Below are positions 44,287-52,998 of a stretch of 64,000 nucleotides of DNA, piece by piece. The stretch lies in contig CBDCUC010000040.1 in NCBI GenBank assembly GCA_965222485.1, forward strand, positions 1,550,001-1,614,000. Direction: 5' to 3'. The position numbers and the translations under genes were made by a program. Every line of letters starts with the position of its first letter. Position 1 is the first letter of the stretch. A model generated the notes under the pieces. That model was not told the DNA's origin. It made no database searches and worked only from the letters and a program-made list of their open reading frames with translations. The DNA is from CBDCUC01 sp965222485. GTDB taxonomy: Bacteria > Pseudomonadota > Alphaproteobacteria > Rhizobiales > Hyphomicrobiaceae.

Positions 44287-45132
44287 ATGAGCAGGTTGGC
44301 CAAAAATAGTATGGCTTTTTGCGCAATGGTGATGGCGGCCGCATTGGCTGGCTGTTCCTCGTCCAGCGGTTTGCAAGAGGCGCTCAATCCTGATCCACCC
44401 GGGCAAATGTATGCGGAAGCGGACGCTCTGCTCGTGCGAGGCAAGCATAACAGGGCGGCGAAAAGGTTTGAGGAACTCGATCGCGATCACCCGTATGCAC
44501 CTGAGGCGCGCCGTGCCATGGTTATGGCGGCTTACGCTCACTACAAGGCAGGCAAATATCCAGAAGCAATTGCTGCTGCCAAACGTTACACAACGTTGCA
44601 CCCTGGAACCAAGGAAGCCGCGCTCGCCCATCACATTATTGCTTCGGCTCACTTCGATGAGATACGCGATCCCAAACGCGATCAATCCGCGACGCGCAAG
44701 GCATTGCAGGAGCTGAAGACGCTCAGGCAACGTTATCCGGATAGCAAGTATGCGCAGGAAGCAGACAACAGAATTCGGGTTGCGGAGGATACGCTTGCTG
44801 CGGCCGAAATGGAGGTTGGGCGCTATTATCTAGAGCGCAAGAACTACGTCGCTTCCATCAACCGGTTCAAAACGGTCGTGTCGCAATACCAGACGACGGC
44901 GCATGTCGAAGAGGCGTTGATGCGTCTGACGGAGGCGTACATGGCGCTGGGCATCAAGAACGAAGCGCAGAACGCCGCTGCTGTTCTTGGACACAACTTC
45001 CCTAATTCACCTTGGTACAAGGATGCCTACACGCTGCTTGCATCCGACGGTCTTGCGCCCCGCAACGATTCGGGCTCGTGGCTGTCCAAGGCATGGAATT
45101 CATTGCCTAGCTTGTCGCTTAGCGGAACCTGA
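44287..45132 (+). CDS. bamD: Outer-membrane assembly lipoprotein BamD
   Basis: A 281-residue lipoprotein (ComL/YfiO family) with signal sequence and lipobox ALAGC, anchored to the inner face of the outer membrane. The body is a TPR-like solenoid: MYAEADALLVRGKHNRAAKRFEELDRDHPYAPEARRA is the first repeat, then YKAGKYPEAIAAAKRYTTLHP, and HHIIASAHFDEIRDPKRDQ is a typical family segment. It is an essential partner of BamA in outer-membrane protein insertion. ATG 44287 is chosen; ATG 44311 would still leave a lipoprotein signal. Gap of 500 bases after lpxC. Confidence 0.93.
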   Translation: MSRLAKNSMAFCAMVMAAALAGCSSSSGLQEALNPDPPGQMYAEADALLVRGKHNRAAKRFEELDRDHPYAPEARRAMVMAAYAHYKAGKYPEAIAAAKRYTTLHPGTKEAALAHHIIASAHFDEIRDPKRDQSATRKALQELKTLRQRYPDSKYAQEADNRIRVAEDTLAAAEMEVGRYYLERKNYVASINRFKTVVSQYQTTAHVEEALMRLTEAYMALGIKNEAQNAAAVLGHNFPNSPWYKDAYTLLASDGLAPRNDSGSWLSKAWNSLPSLSLSGT

Positions 45133-45509
45133 TGCGCTGCAGCCGACGTGCGTCCGCCGGTCATTCAAAATTTCTATAACCAGTGTGGGAGGCAGATCTC
45201 GATCTGCCAGTGATGCTCCGGCGCGTGCCGTTCTATGCGCGTTGCGCAACATTATAGTCAATCTCATCAACATGCTCCGCCGTAATGCGCTAACTGCGGC
45301 CGTGGCCCACTCGGGGCGAGCGGAGATTGTCTCATTCCCGGACCTCTGTAATATGGACGTAAGCCGAACCGACGGGGAAGCGAAGGCTTCGCAACCAGCG
45401 TAAGGTTCTTTTGTCTCCAGCACGTGGAGGTGCCGGTTCGTTCGCGCCGTCGGCCATCTGCCCAGCCACGACGTGCCGCCCGTGAGCTCTAGTGAGGATA
45501 AAATCCCAG
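45133..45509. other. Gap between bamD and the GST gene, with an 18-bp near-palindrome
   Basis: A 377-base stretch with no recognisable gene. GGCAGATC (45191-45198) and GATCTGCC (45201-45208) form an 8-bp inverted repeat with a two-base centre about 60 bases after bamD. A GCGAA-GGC-TTCGC hairpin lies at 45381-45393. Neither is followed by a T-tract. No remnant of a recN reading frame, which occupies this position in many relatives, can be seen. Confidence 0.5.
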
Positions 45510-46142
45510 ATGAAATTCTATGATTGCAAACCAGTGCCAAGCGCGCGGTTCGTCCGCATGTTCATTGCCGAAAAAGGGCTGGAGGTGGAGACCATTGAAG
45601 TCGATCTGGGCTCGGGTGCCCATCTGCAGCCGGACTTCAAGCATATAAACCCCTATTGCACAGTACCTGTTCTGGAAACCGATAGCGGCCTGCGTCTCAC
45701 CTCGACACAGGGTTGTTGGCGCTATTTAGAGGCCCATACGACGGCGCCTGCCTTGCTCGGCGTTACTGCTGAGGAAAAGGCGGTGATTGCCGACCGCATT
45801 TGGCGTATCGATCTCGACGGCTTTTTCGCAGTGGCAGACGCTCTGCGCAATACGGGGGAGGCATTTGAAAATCGCGCTTTGACGGGCCCCTTAAATTACT
45901 CCCAGATCCCCGAGCTTAGCGAACGCGGAGCGGTAAGGGTCAAACACTTCCTTGAGACCTTCGAGCCGCTGTTGCTGGGTGATAACGACTACATTGCTGG
46001 CGACCGCTTTTCGGCCGCCGACATCATGGCATTTGTCACGATCGACTTTACGGGCTGGGTTAAACAGGAATTGCCGCTCGACGCGAAGCGCGCCCGCGAC
46101 TGGTATGAGCGGATCAAGGCCCGTCCAAGCGCGTCACTGTGA
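45510..46142 (+). CDS. Glutathione S-transferase family protein
   Basis: A 210-residue protein with an N-terminal thioredoxin-like domain (MKFYDCKPVPSARFVRMFIAEKGLEVETIEVDL) and an all-helical C-terminal domain. The cis-proline is in NPYCTVPVLETD, and the glutathione gamma-glutamate site reads LTSTQGCWRYLE, where TQ replaces the usual ES. YIAGDRFSAADIMAFVTIDF is the GST N-capping and folding motif. The substrate is unknown. ATG 45510 is preferred over GTG 45492. It is followed after 53 bases by a second GST-family gene, so the two may be co-transcribed. Confidence 0.88.
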   Translation: MKFYDCKPVPSARFVRMFIAEKGLEVETIEVDLGSGAHLQPDFKHINPYCTVPVLETDSGLRLTSTQGCWRYLEAHTTAPALLGVTAEEKAVIADRIWRIDLDGFFAVADALRNTGEAFENRALTGPLNYSQIPELSERGAVRVKHFLETFEPLLLGDNDYIAGDRFSAADIMAFVTIDFTGWVKQELPLDAKRARDWYERIKARPSASL

Positions 46143-46195
46143 TACTCGGGTCCGAATGACAGTCTTGATCTGAAGCAGCTTGAGGATCCGCGCGC

Positions 46196-47071
46196 ATGAG
46201 CGAGCCCGCCGACTACGCACCGCCGAAGATCTGGAAATGGGAGAAAGAAAGCGGCGGCCACTTCGCCGCTATCAACAGACCCATCGCTGGGTCCACACAT
46301 GACAAGGATCTTCCGGTCGGCGAGCATCCGCTGCAACTTTACTCCTATGCAACGCCGAACGGTGTGAAGGCAGCCGTGATGCTGGAGGAATTGTTGGCGC
46401 TTGGTCACGAAGGTGCTGAGTACGATGCCTGGATGATTGACATCAACGAGGGGGATCAGTTCTCAAGTGGTTTCGTCGCCGCCAACCCGAATTCCAAGAT
46501 CCCCACGCTTGTCGATCACAGCGTCGACCCGCCGATGCCGGTGTTCGAGTCGGGTGCGATCCTGCTCCATCTGGCGGAAAAGTTCGATGCCCTGCTGCCC
46601 GCCGATCCACACGATCGCAACGCAGCGATGTGTTGGCTGTTCTGGCAAATGGGCAGCGCACCATTTCTTGGTGGCGGGTTCGGTCATTTCTATACCTACG
46701 CGCCGTTTAAGATCGAGTACGCCATCGACCGCTACGCCATGGAAGTCAAACGTCAGATGGATGTGCTTGACCGCCACCTGGCCGAAAACGCGTTCTTGGC
46801 GGGAGAGCACTATTCCATCGCTGACATTGCCGTATGGCCTTGGTACGGCGTGCTTACCAGGGGCCTGCTCTATGACGCGGGCGAATTCCTTCAGGTGAAG
46901 GACTACAAGCACGTCGTGGATTGGTCTGAACGGGTATTTGCGCGCCCTGCCGTCCAGCGCGGGCGCATGGTCAATCGCAATTGGGGTAAACCGGAACACC
47001 AATTGCACGAGCGTCATGCAGCTAGTGATTTCGATACAAAGACGCAGGACAAAGTACAGGCTGTGGAATGA
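46196..47071 (+). CDS. yghU: Glutathione-dependent disulfide-bond oxidoreductase, YghU type
   Basis: A 291-residue Nu-class GST homologue. It matches the E. coli YghU pattern closely through its length: a long N-terminus with KIWKWEKESGGHFAAINRPIAG, then LPVGEHPLQLYSYATPNGVKAAVMLEELLALG, DQFSSGFVAANPNSKIPTLVD, FESGAILLHLAEKF, PFLGGGFGHFYTYAP and a tail QLHERHAASDF. These proteins bind two glutathione molecules, and the E. coli enzyme reduces disulfides. GAGGA lies nine bases before ATG 46196. It lies between bamD and ligA. Confidence 0.93.
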   Translation: MSEPADYAPPKIWKWEKESGGHFAAINRPIAGSTHDKDLPVGEHPLQLYSYATPNGVKAAVMLEELLALGHEGAEYDAWMIDINEGDQFSSGFVAANPNSKIPTLVDHSVDPPMPVFESGAILLHLAEKFDALLPADPHDRNAAMCWLFWQMGSAPFLGGGFGHFYTYAPFKIEYAIDRYAMEVKRQMDVLDRHLAENAFLAGEHYSIADIAVWPWYGVLTRGLLYDAGEFLQVKDYKHVVDWSERVFARPAVQRGRMVNRNWGKPEHQLHERHAASDFDTKTQDKVQAVE

Positions 47072-47137
47072 GCCTTGTTAAAGTGCCATTGAGGGCATTG
47101 CCAGGCAGGCTGGTGATGGCAATCGGATAATCGTGAA

Positions 47138-49513
47138 ATGGCAAGACCCAAAACAAAAAAAGTCGTAGCGGTCGACGATTTGAGCCGTGAAGCGGCACGC
47201 AAAGAACTGGCGCAACTGGCGAAGGTGATTGCGCGTCACGATACGCTCTATTATGGGCAGGACGCACCTGAGATTTCCGATGCCGAATACGATGCCCTGC
47301 GGCAACGCAACGAGGCCATCGAGGCGCGTTTTCCTGATCTTGTCCGGACTGACACTCCATCGAAGCGGGTTGGTGCGGCGCCGTCTGCCGGGTTTGCCAA
47401 GGTACGGCACCGAGTTGCGATGCTGTCGCTTGGTAACGCATTTCACGATGATGACGTGGGCGACTTTGTCGGACGTATCGCTAAGTTTCTTGGACTTAAA
47501 GAGTCCACTTCTATTGAGTTCACGGCCGAGCCGAAAATCGATGGCTTGTCCATTTCGTTACGTTACGAAAATGGCCGATTGGTTGAGGCGGCGACCCGCG
47601 GCGATGGAAGTGTGGGAGAAAACGTCACCGCAAACGTCATGACGATTGCGAGCATACCGCATACTCTAAACTCGCCGGCCAAGGTTCCAGAAATTATCGA
47701 AGTGCGTGGCGAGATCTACATGCATCATGTTGATTTTGCGCGTCTCAATGAGACCCAGGCTGCCGCAGGCGACAAGGTGTTTGCCAATCCGCGCAATGCG
47801 GCTGCAGGTTCGCTGCGCCAGCTAGATTCAACGATTACGGCATCCCGTCCGCTTGCATTCTTTGCCTATGGATGGGGTGAAGTCTCGCAACTTCCGGCGG
47901 ATACACAGTCTGGCATGATGGAGCGTTTTGCGGCCTGGGGATTGCCGGTCAATGACCGATTGCAGGTCTGCACAGGTGCGGGCAAGATGCTGGACTATTA
48001 TCGTGAAATTTCCGGTATTCGAGCTTCATTGGATTATGACATCGACGGCATTGTCTATAAGGCAAACAGGCTCGATTATCAGGACCGGCTCGGTTTCGTG
48101 TCGCGAAGTCCGCGCTGGGCTATTGCGCACAAATTTCCTGCCGAACAGGCAACAACGGTATTGCGCGATATCGAAATTCAGGTTGGGCGAACGGGTGCGT
48201 TGACACCGGTTGCAAAGTTGCAGCCTGTGACGGTTGGCGGTGTGGTGGTGTCCAATGCAACCCTGCACAACGAAGACGAGATCAGGCGAAAAGATGTGCG
48301 TATCGGCGATACAGTCGTGGTGCAGCGTGCAGGCGACGTTATTCCTCAGGTCGTACGTGTCATTGAGGAAAAGCGCCCTGCCAAGTCCGCGCCTTTTGAA
48401 TTTCCAGACATCTGTCCGGCCTGCGGCAGTCATGCCGTGCGCGAGGTTGATGAGAACACAGGTGAGGCGGACGCTGTGCGCCGGTGCACGGGTGGCCTCA
48501 TTTGTCCCGCGCAAGCCAAAGAGCGACTGAAGCATTTCGTTTCGCGGGGTGCTTTTGACATCGAGGGTCTTGGTGACAAACAGGTTGAGGCCTTTTACGA
48601 CGACGGCCTGATTATGCAGCCGGCGGATATTTTTACTCTGCAACGGCGCGATGCAGGCAAAGAGCAACGACTTCAAGACCGCGAAGGTTGGGGCGAACAA
48701 TCGGCGCAGAATTTGTTCGAAGCGATCGATGCGCGACGCTCCATCGGCCTGGATCGGCTGACATACGCGCTTGGTATTCGCCACGTGGGCGAGACCACGG
48801 CGCGCGTGTTGGCCAAGGTGTTTGGCGACATAGATACGCTGCGCGATAGTATAGAGCAGGCCGGTGACGCGCGGCCGGGGCGGGATTATCTGCGTTTTAT
48901 TCGAGTAAAGGGGGTGGGCGAACAGTCCGCTCGAAAAATTATACCCGCAATTTGCAATTCGGCGGACCAGCTAAAGCTTGTGGCAAAACAGGGGGCCGAT
49001 CTTGAGGACGCGTTGGTGGACCTAAAAATTACGTCCAAACGCAATGCGAAGGAACTGGTGGAGACCTTTGGAAACGCAGAAGCGCTTATTGAGGCAGGGG
49101 AGCGCGCGGCTGAGCAAATGCCGGGAGACGCTTATTTCGAGGTTGCCAATATAGATGGGCTCGGATTTGTCGTAACAGATGCATTGCTCGACTTTTTTGA
49201 TGAAGAAAAGAATGTGCGTGCTCTGAGCGACCTGTTGGATGAGGTCAATGTCGAACGCTATGTGCTCGAAGAAGCCCAAAGTTCGTCGATTAGCGGCAAA
49301 ACGGTCGTGTTTACGGGGGCGCTTGAGCAGATGACGCGTGGGGAAGCAAAGGCGCAGGCGGAGCGGATGGGGGCGAAGGTTTCCGGGTCCGTGTCCAAGA
49401 AGACTGATTACGTGGTTGCCGGCGCTGACGCGGGCTCAAAGCTGAAAAAGGCGCGAGATCTTGGGGTTAGTGTTTTGAGCGAGGCGGAGTGGCTGCAACT
49501 GGTGGGAAGCTGA
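47138..49513 (+). CDS. ligA: NAD-dependent DNA ligase
   Basis: A 791-residue NAD+-dependent ligase that seals nicks in replication and repair. Domain Ia (HDTLYYGQDAPEISDAEYDALR) binds NMN, and the adenylated lysine is K133 in EPKIDGLS. The OB fold follows, then a four-cysteine zinc finger (CPACG...RRCTGGLICPAQ), helix-hairpin-helix repeats and a C-terminal BRCT domain (ISGKTVVFTGALEQMTRGEAKAQAERMGAKV). It is about 70-100 residues longer than usual. The extra length is mainly between the GIRHVGETTAR and NIDGLGFVVTDAL segments and includes an additional HhH-like FIRVKGVGEQSARKI. Confidence 0.96.
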   Translation: MARPKTKKVVAVDDLSREAARKELAQLAKVIARHDTLYYGQDAPEISDAEYDALRQRNEAIEARFPDLVRTDTPSKRVGAAPSAGFAKVRHRVAMLSLGNAFHDDDVGDFVGRIAKFLGLKESTSIEFTAEPKIDGLSISLRYENGRLVEAATRGDGSVGENVTANVMTIASIPHTLNSPAKVPEIIEVRGEIYMHHVDFARLNETQAAAGDKVFANPRNAAAGSLRQLDSTITASRPLAFFAYGWGEVSQLPADTQSGMMERFAAWGLPVNDRLQVCTGAGKMLDYYREISGIRASLDYDIDGIVYKANRLDYQDRLGFVSRSPRWAIAHKFPAEQATTVLRDIEIQVGRTGALTPVAKLQPVTVGGVVVSNATLHNEDEIRRKDVRIGDTVVVQRAGDVIPQVVRVIEEKRPAKSAPFEFPDICPACGSHAVREVDENTGEADAVRRCTGGLICPAQAKERLKHFVSRGAFDIEGLGDKQVEAFYDDGLIMQPADIFTLQRRDAGKEQRLQDREGWGEQSAQNLFEAIDARRSIGLDRLTYALGIRHVGETTARVLAKVFGDIDTLRDSIEQAGDARPGRDYLRFIRVKGVGEQSARKIIPAICNSADQLKLVAKQGADLEDALVDLKITSKRNAKELVETFGNAEALIEAGERAAEQMPGDAYFEVANIDGLGFVVTDALLDFFDEEKNVRALSDLLDEVNVERYVLEEAQSSSISGKTVVFTGALEQMTRGEAKAQAERMGAKVSGSVSKKTDYVVAGADAGSKLKKARDLGVSVLSEAEWLQLVGS

Positions 49514-49668
49514 GCTGCGAACGGTGTGTGTGGCCATTCGGGATTATCGGGTAACAAAAATATCTTGCCAGGCTTGGCGAACAATTGACCAATGCCTCAC
49601 CTACAACATAATAGGCGGTGGAATTGTTAGTCCGCGTCAGAGGGACGTTTTGTTAAGGAGTGGATCAC

Positions 49669-49965
49669 ATGAAATCAATTGGTTATGCAGGGCTGGTTCT
49701 TGCCGGATCACTGTTCATCGGCGTTGCAGGCGCGCAGGCCGGATGCGTCAACAAGCATGCGGTTGCGACGTCGTTCTCTGAAGATTCAGCAAAATGGTTT
49801 GCCCTTGAGACGATGGTTCAGTCAGTGAGCTGGGGGCTTTGGCCTGGCTTCGTCGCGACAGGCGAAGTCGCTGGTTACAACGTTAAGAACAAGCGCTACA
49901 GCTGCACCACTAGCGGTGGCAGTGTAACGTGCAAGGGTCGTGCAACGTTCTGTAAGGCGGGTTAA
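49669..49965 (+). CDS. Small secreted four-cysteine protein
   Basis: A 98-residue protein that I do not recognise. It has a clear Sec signal peptide (MKSIGYAGLVLAGSLFIGVAGAQA, cleavage after AQA), so the mature form is about 74 residues. The mature part begins with a cysteine-containing GCVNKH and ends with a repeated short pattern, YSCTTSGGSVTCKGRATFC, giving four cysteines that could make two disulfides in the periplasm. A WFALETMVQSVSWGLWPGF segment is aromatic-rich. AAGGAG sits eight bases before ATG 49669. It is a single-gene unit with a good terminator downstream. Confidence 0.8.
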   Translation: MKSIGYAGLVLAGSLFIGVAGAQAGCVNKHAVATSFSEDSAKWFALETMVQSVSWGLWPGFVATGEVAGYNVKNKRYSCTTSGGSVTCKGRATFCKAG

Positions 49966-50023
49966 AACGCGCACAACTTGCCAGGGGGCGAAATTTGTCC
50001 GCTGGCATGCGACAAAAAATTGT

Positions 50024-50083
50024 GAGCCTGTTTGTGTGCTATCGGGTTTGGGACCGGTGCATGCAGGCAGGCTCTTTTCGTTT
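50024..50083 (+). terminator. Intrinsic terminator after the small secreted protein gene
   Basis: GAGCCTG (50024-50030) pairs with CAGGCTC (50068-50074). The helix continues after a 3x3 internal loop as GTGTGC (50034-50039) with GCATGC (50059-50064). TTTTCGTTT follows. It lies about 60 bases beyond the stop of the plus-strand gene, between convergent genes. Confidence 0.65.
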
Positions 50084-50126
50084 GATGGTGCGTGATTTGT
50101 GTACGAGGCCGGTCTGACGGCCCGCC

Positions 50127-51953
50127 TCATAATGGGGCGCAAGCCTTTTTGAGCCAAGACCGATCCTGCTGATCGGCAAGTGTCGGCCCGACCTTTTCGA
50201 GAACTACGGCGTGATACGCGTTGAGCCACTCGCGTTCGTTTGCTTCCAGTAGTCGCTTGTCGATAAGCCGCGTATCAATGGGTGCGAGGGTCAACGTTTC
50301 GAACGAAAGCATTTTCCGCTCACCGCCGGTTGGTATTTCTGGTTTTTGCACCAGCACGAGGTTTTCGATACGGATGCCATAGGCATTCTCAAGATAATAC
50401 CCTGGTTCATTGGACAGGATCATTCCTGGTTCGAGCGGGATCATACCGGCGCGTGAGATTGACGCGGGGCCTTCATGAACCGAAAGGTAGCTGCCGACGC
50501 CATGACCTGTGCCGTGATCGTAATCAAGACCTGCGTGCCATAGAGGGCGTCTCGCGAACGGGTCGAGATCGACCCCCCGGGTTCCAACAGGGAAACGCGC
50601 GGTGGCGATGGCAATGTGCCCCTTTAAAACCAACGTGTTGTGGTGCTTCATCTGTGCAGTTGGTTTACCGATTGCAACCGTGCGCGTTATGTCTGTGGTA
50701 CCGTCAGGGTATTGGGCGCCAGAGTCCACGAGATAGAGTTCGCCGGGCTTCAGTTTCCTGTTTGTTGCCGTGTTGACGCGGTAGTGGACGATTGCACCGT
50801 TTGGGCCCGATCCGGAAATCGTATCGAAGCTGATTTCGCACAAGGAGCCGGTCTCGGTTCGGAATGCTTCGAGCTGCCGGGCGGCAGTTATTTCATCCAC
50901 GTTTCCTTTGGTCGCCGTTCGATCCAACCATGCCAGGAAGCGGACCATTGCTGTTCCGTCGCGCAGGTGCGCCGCTCGACTGCCGCGAATTTCCGCCGTG
51001 TTCTTTTTCGCCTTGGGCAGGATGCACGGATCCTTCCCGTCAACACTTGCCGACGGTCCCAGTGTTCGATGAAACCACCAGGATGCCTGATGCGGGTCGA
51101 GGCGTATTTTTTGATTCGTGTCGCGCAAGCTACGCAGCGCCTGGCGCAAGTCCTTTGGTGAACGTAGCCGCGCGGTGGCCTTAAGATGTTCTCGCACCTC
51201 AGACTCAAGTTTGCCTGGGGCGATGAAGATTTCCGGTTTCCCGCGTCGCGGGACAATTGCAGTACACAGCACGACCGGGTTGTGCGCAATGTCGCTGCCT
51301 CGGATATTGAACAACCAGCAAATAGAGTCAGGTTGTGTCAGAACCACCGCATCATGTCCGTCCTTGGCCAGGTCTTCTCGAATTGAATTCAGCTTGTCGG
51401 CTGGTTTGGCGCCTGCGAACTTTAGCGGTTGGATTGTGACAAGACCCGACGGTTCGGGCGGGCGTGCACCTGCCCATATGCGGTCGACCAGATTACGTGC
51501 GACCGGCTTTAACTTGATTCCGTTCTTTTTGAGTTCCGTCGTAAGTTTGCGAACACTGGAGATCGTATGCAGACGCGGGTCGAAACCGACAACTGCGCCA
51601 GTCTGCAAATTTTCCTTCATCCATTGGACGGGGGCGTCATTTTTCCATTTTGGCAGCTCGTACAGACTGACATCCACTTCGGCTCTGACCTGCACCGTAT
51701 ACCGCCCGTCCACGAATAAGGCTGCCGTTTTGCGTGCGATCACCGCAACGCCGGCCGAACCGGAAAATCCCGTCAACCAATTCAGCCGCTCTGAAGATGG
51801 TGGAACGTATTCACCCTGGTACTCATCGGCACGTGGCACGAGGTACGCGTCAACCTCAGACTTTGCCATAACTTCGCGCAAGGCCTTGATACGAGGTGCT
51901 GCGCATGATGGGTCGGAAACAGTGTCGAAGTCTTGGAACATGATGATCTTCAT
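50127..51953 (-). CDS. Xaa-Pro aminopeptidase (aminopeptidase P family)
   Basis: A 608-residue three-domain M24 metallopeptidase that removes N-terminal residues preceding proline. Two creatinase-like N-terminal domains (RIKALREVMAKSEVDAYLVPRADEYQGEY and the second from about 180) lead into the pita-bread catalytic domain. Dinuclear metal ligands are in LVDSGAQYPDGTTDITRT, GTGHGVGSYLSVHEGP, LSNEPGYY and IRIENL. The open frame extends to 52076, inside prmA, but homology starts near ATG 51953 (or 51941). No strong ribosome site is visible, so coupling to prmA, whose stop is 13 bases upstream, is likely. Confidence 0.93.
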   Translation of the reverse strand: MKIIMFQDFDTVSDPSCAAPRIKALREVMAKSEVDAYLVPRADEYQGEYVPPSSERLNWLTGFSGSAGVAVIARKTAALFVDGRYTVQVRAEVDVSLYELPKWKNDAPVQWMKENLQTGAVVGFDPRLHTISSVRKLTTELKKNGIKLKPVARNLVDRIWAGARPPEPSGLVTIQPLKFAGAKPADKLNSIREDLAKDGHDAVVLTQPDSICWLFNIRGSDIAHNPVVLCTAIVPRRGKPEIFIAPGKLESEVREHLKATARLRSPKDLRQALRSLRDTNQKIRLDPHQASWWFHRTLGPSASVDGKDPCILPKAKKNTAEIRGSRAAHLRDGTAMVRFLAWLDRTATKGNVDEITAARQLEAFRTETGSLCEISFDTISGSGPNGAIVHYRVNTATNRKLKPGELYLVDSGAQYPDGTTDITRTVAIGKPTAQMKHHNTLVLKGHIAIATARFPVGTRGVDLDPFARRPLWHAGLDYDHGTGHGVGSYLSVHEGPASISRAGMIPLEPGMILSNEPGYYLENAYGIRIENLVLVQKPEIPTGGERKMLSFETLTLAPIDTRLIDKRLLEANEREWLNAYHAVVLEKVGPTLADQQDRSWLKKACAPL

Positions 51954-51966
51954 ACGTTCAAGCCGG

Positions 51967-52962
51967 TCAAAAAAGCAATTGTGATCTCGCCACCACAACA
52001 TGCCGCGGCCATGACGTTCTGTCCGCGTGCTGTTGGGAGGAACGCTTTGAAAGTGATAGCGTGGACCACTCACCAATCTGCCGGTGGTCTTTCACGATCA
52101 TGCCAGCGGCACGGTACGCGGCAATGACAGGGGCCGCTTGAGGGGTTAGCAGTCCTGACAAAATGACATTGCCACCGGGGGCTGTGACGTTCGATATTGT
52201 ACGGGCCAGTCTGATTAACGGGTCGGCCAGGATATTTGCAATGACGAGGTCAAAGTAATTTTCTTTTGCGAGTTGCGGGACGGTGATCCCGTCGGCGCGC
52301 ATGATGCGAATGCGTGGTTTGGAGGTTCGTAGGCCACGGGCGCCAGTCACTCCGTTATAGTTTGCGTTCTGGCTTGCGACCACGACGGATTGCGCGTCGA
52401 TGTCGCTTGCGGTGATCTCGTCGCAACAAGGCCACGCACGTGCGGCGGCAATGGTCAGGATGCCAGAACCGCAACCCAGATCGAGAATGCGCCGGTGCGC
52501 ATGGGCCTGGCTCAACCGATCAATCGCGCGCAGGCAGCCCAGTGTGGTCGGATGATGGGCCGTACCGAAAGCTTCACCGGCATCAATCAGAATCGAGTTG
52601 GGGCCGCGCGCGACATTATCGTTGTCGTGACTGCCGTGAATGGTGAAGCGGCCGGCTTTAACAGGTGGCAGAGCTGCTTGCGAAATCGCGACCCAGTTAC
52701 GGTCTATGACGGGGGCTGCTTCGAATTGCGGCGGTTTGCAACCAAGGACGGATTCCAGGGACGCCAGTATTGCACTGTGACCGGGGTATTCGCTGTAGTA
52801 GGCATCTATGCGCCAGGCATTAGACCCGTCCTCGAACAAGCTTACGGCATGGGGTGCCGGTTCAATCAGCTCTTGAAGTGCGGATGCCAACTTGTCGGCT
52901 TCCTCACGGCCTGCGCAGCGCATGGTCAGCACAACCTGTTCGGGACGATCCGAGTGCCGCAT
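51967..52962 (-). CDS. prmA: Ribosomal protein L11 methyltransferase
   Basis: A 331-residue SAM-dependent methyltransferase that trimethylates L11. The N-terminal domain precedes a catalytic domain with GEAFGTAHHPTTLGCLRAI, motif I ILDLGCGSGILTIAAARAW, the NYNGV strand and FDLVIANILADPLIRLA. The usual family end, GEWSTLSLSKR, is followed here by about 26 extra residues (SSQQHADRTSWPRHVVVARS...) that carry the frame almost to the next gene. ATG 52962 is used; an upstream in-frame TTG at 52995 has no ribosome site. It lies between the DUF3754 gene and aminopeptidase P on the minus strand. Confidence 0.93.
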   Translation of the reverse strand: MRHSDRPEQVVLTMRCAGREEADKLASALQELIEPAPHAVSLFEDGSNAWRIDAYYSEYPGHSAILASLESVLGCKPPQFEAAPVIDRNWVAISQAALPPVKAGRFTIHGSHDNDNVARGPNSILIDAGEAFGTAHHPTTLGCLRAIDRLSQAHAHRRILDLGCGSGILTIAAARAWPCCDEITASDIDAQSVVVASQNANYNGVTGARGLRTSKPRIRIMRADGITVPQLAKENYFDLVIANILADPLIRLARTISNVTAPGGNVILSGLLTPQAAPVIAAYRAAGMIVKDHRQIGEWSTLSLSKRSSQQHADRTSWPRHVVVARSQLLF

Positions 52963-52998
52963 GGAGGTTGATAGTCTTTCGCTTGTTGTGGGCAATTG

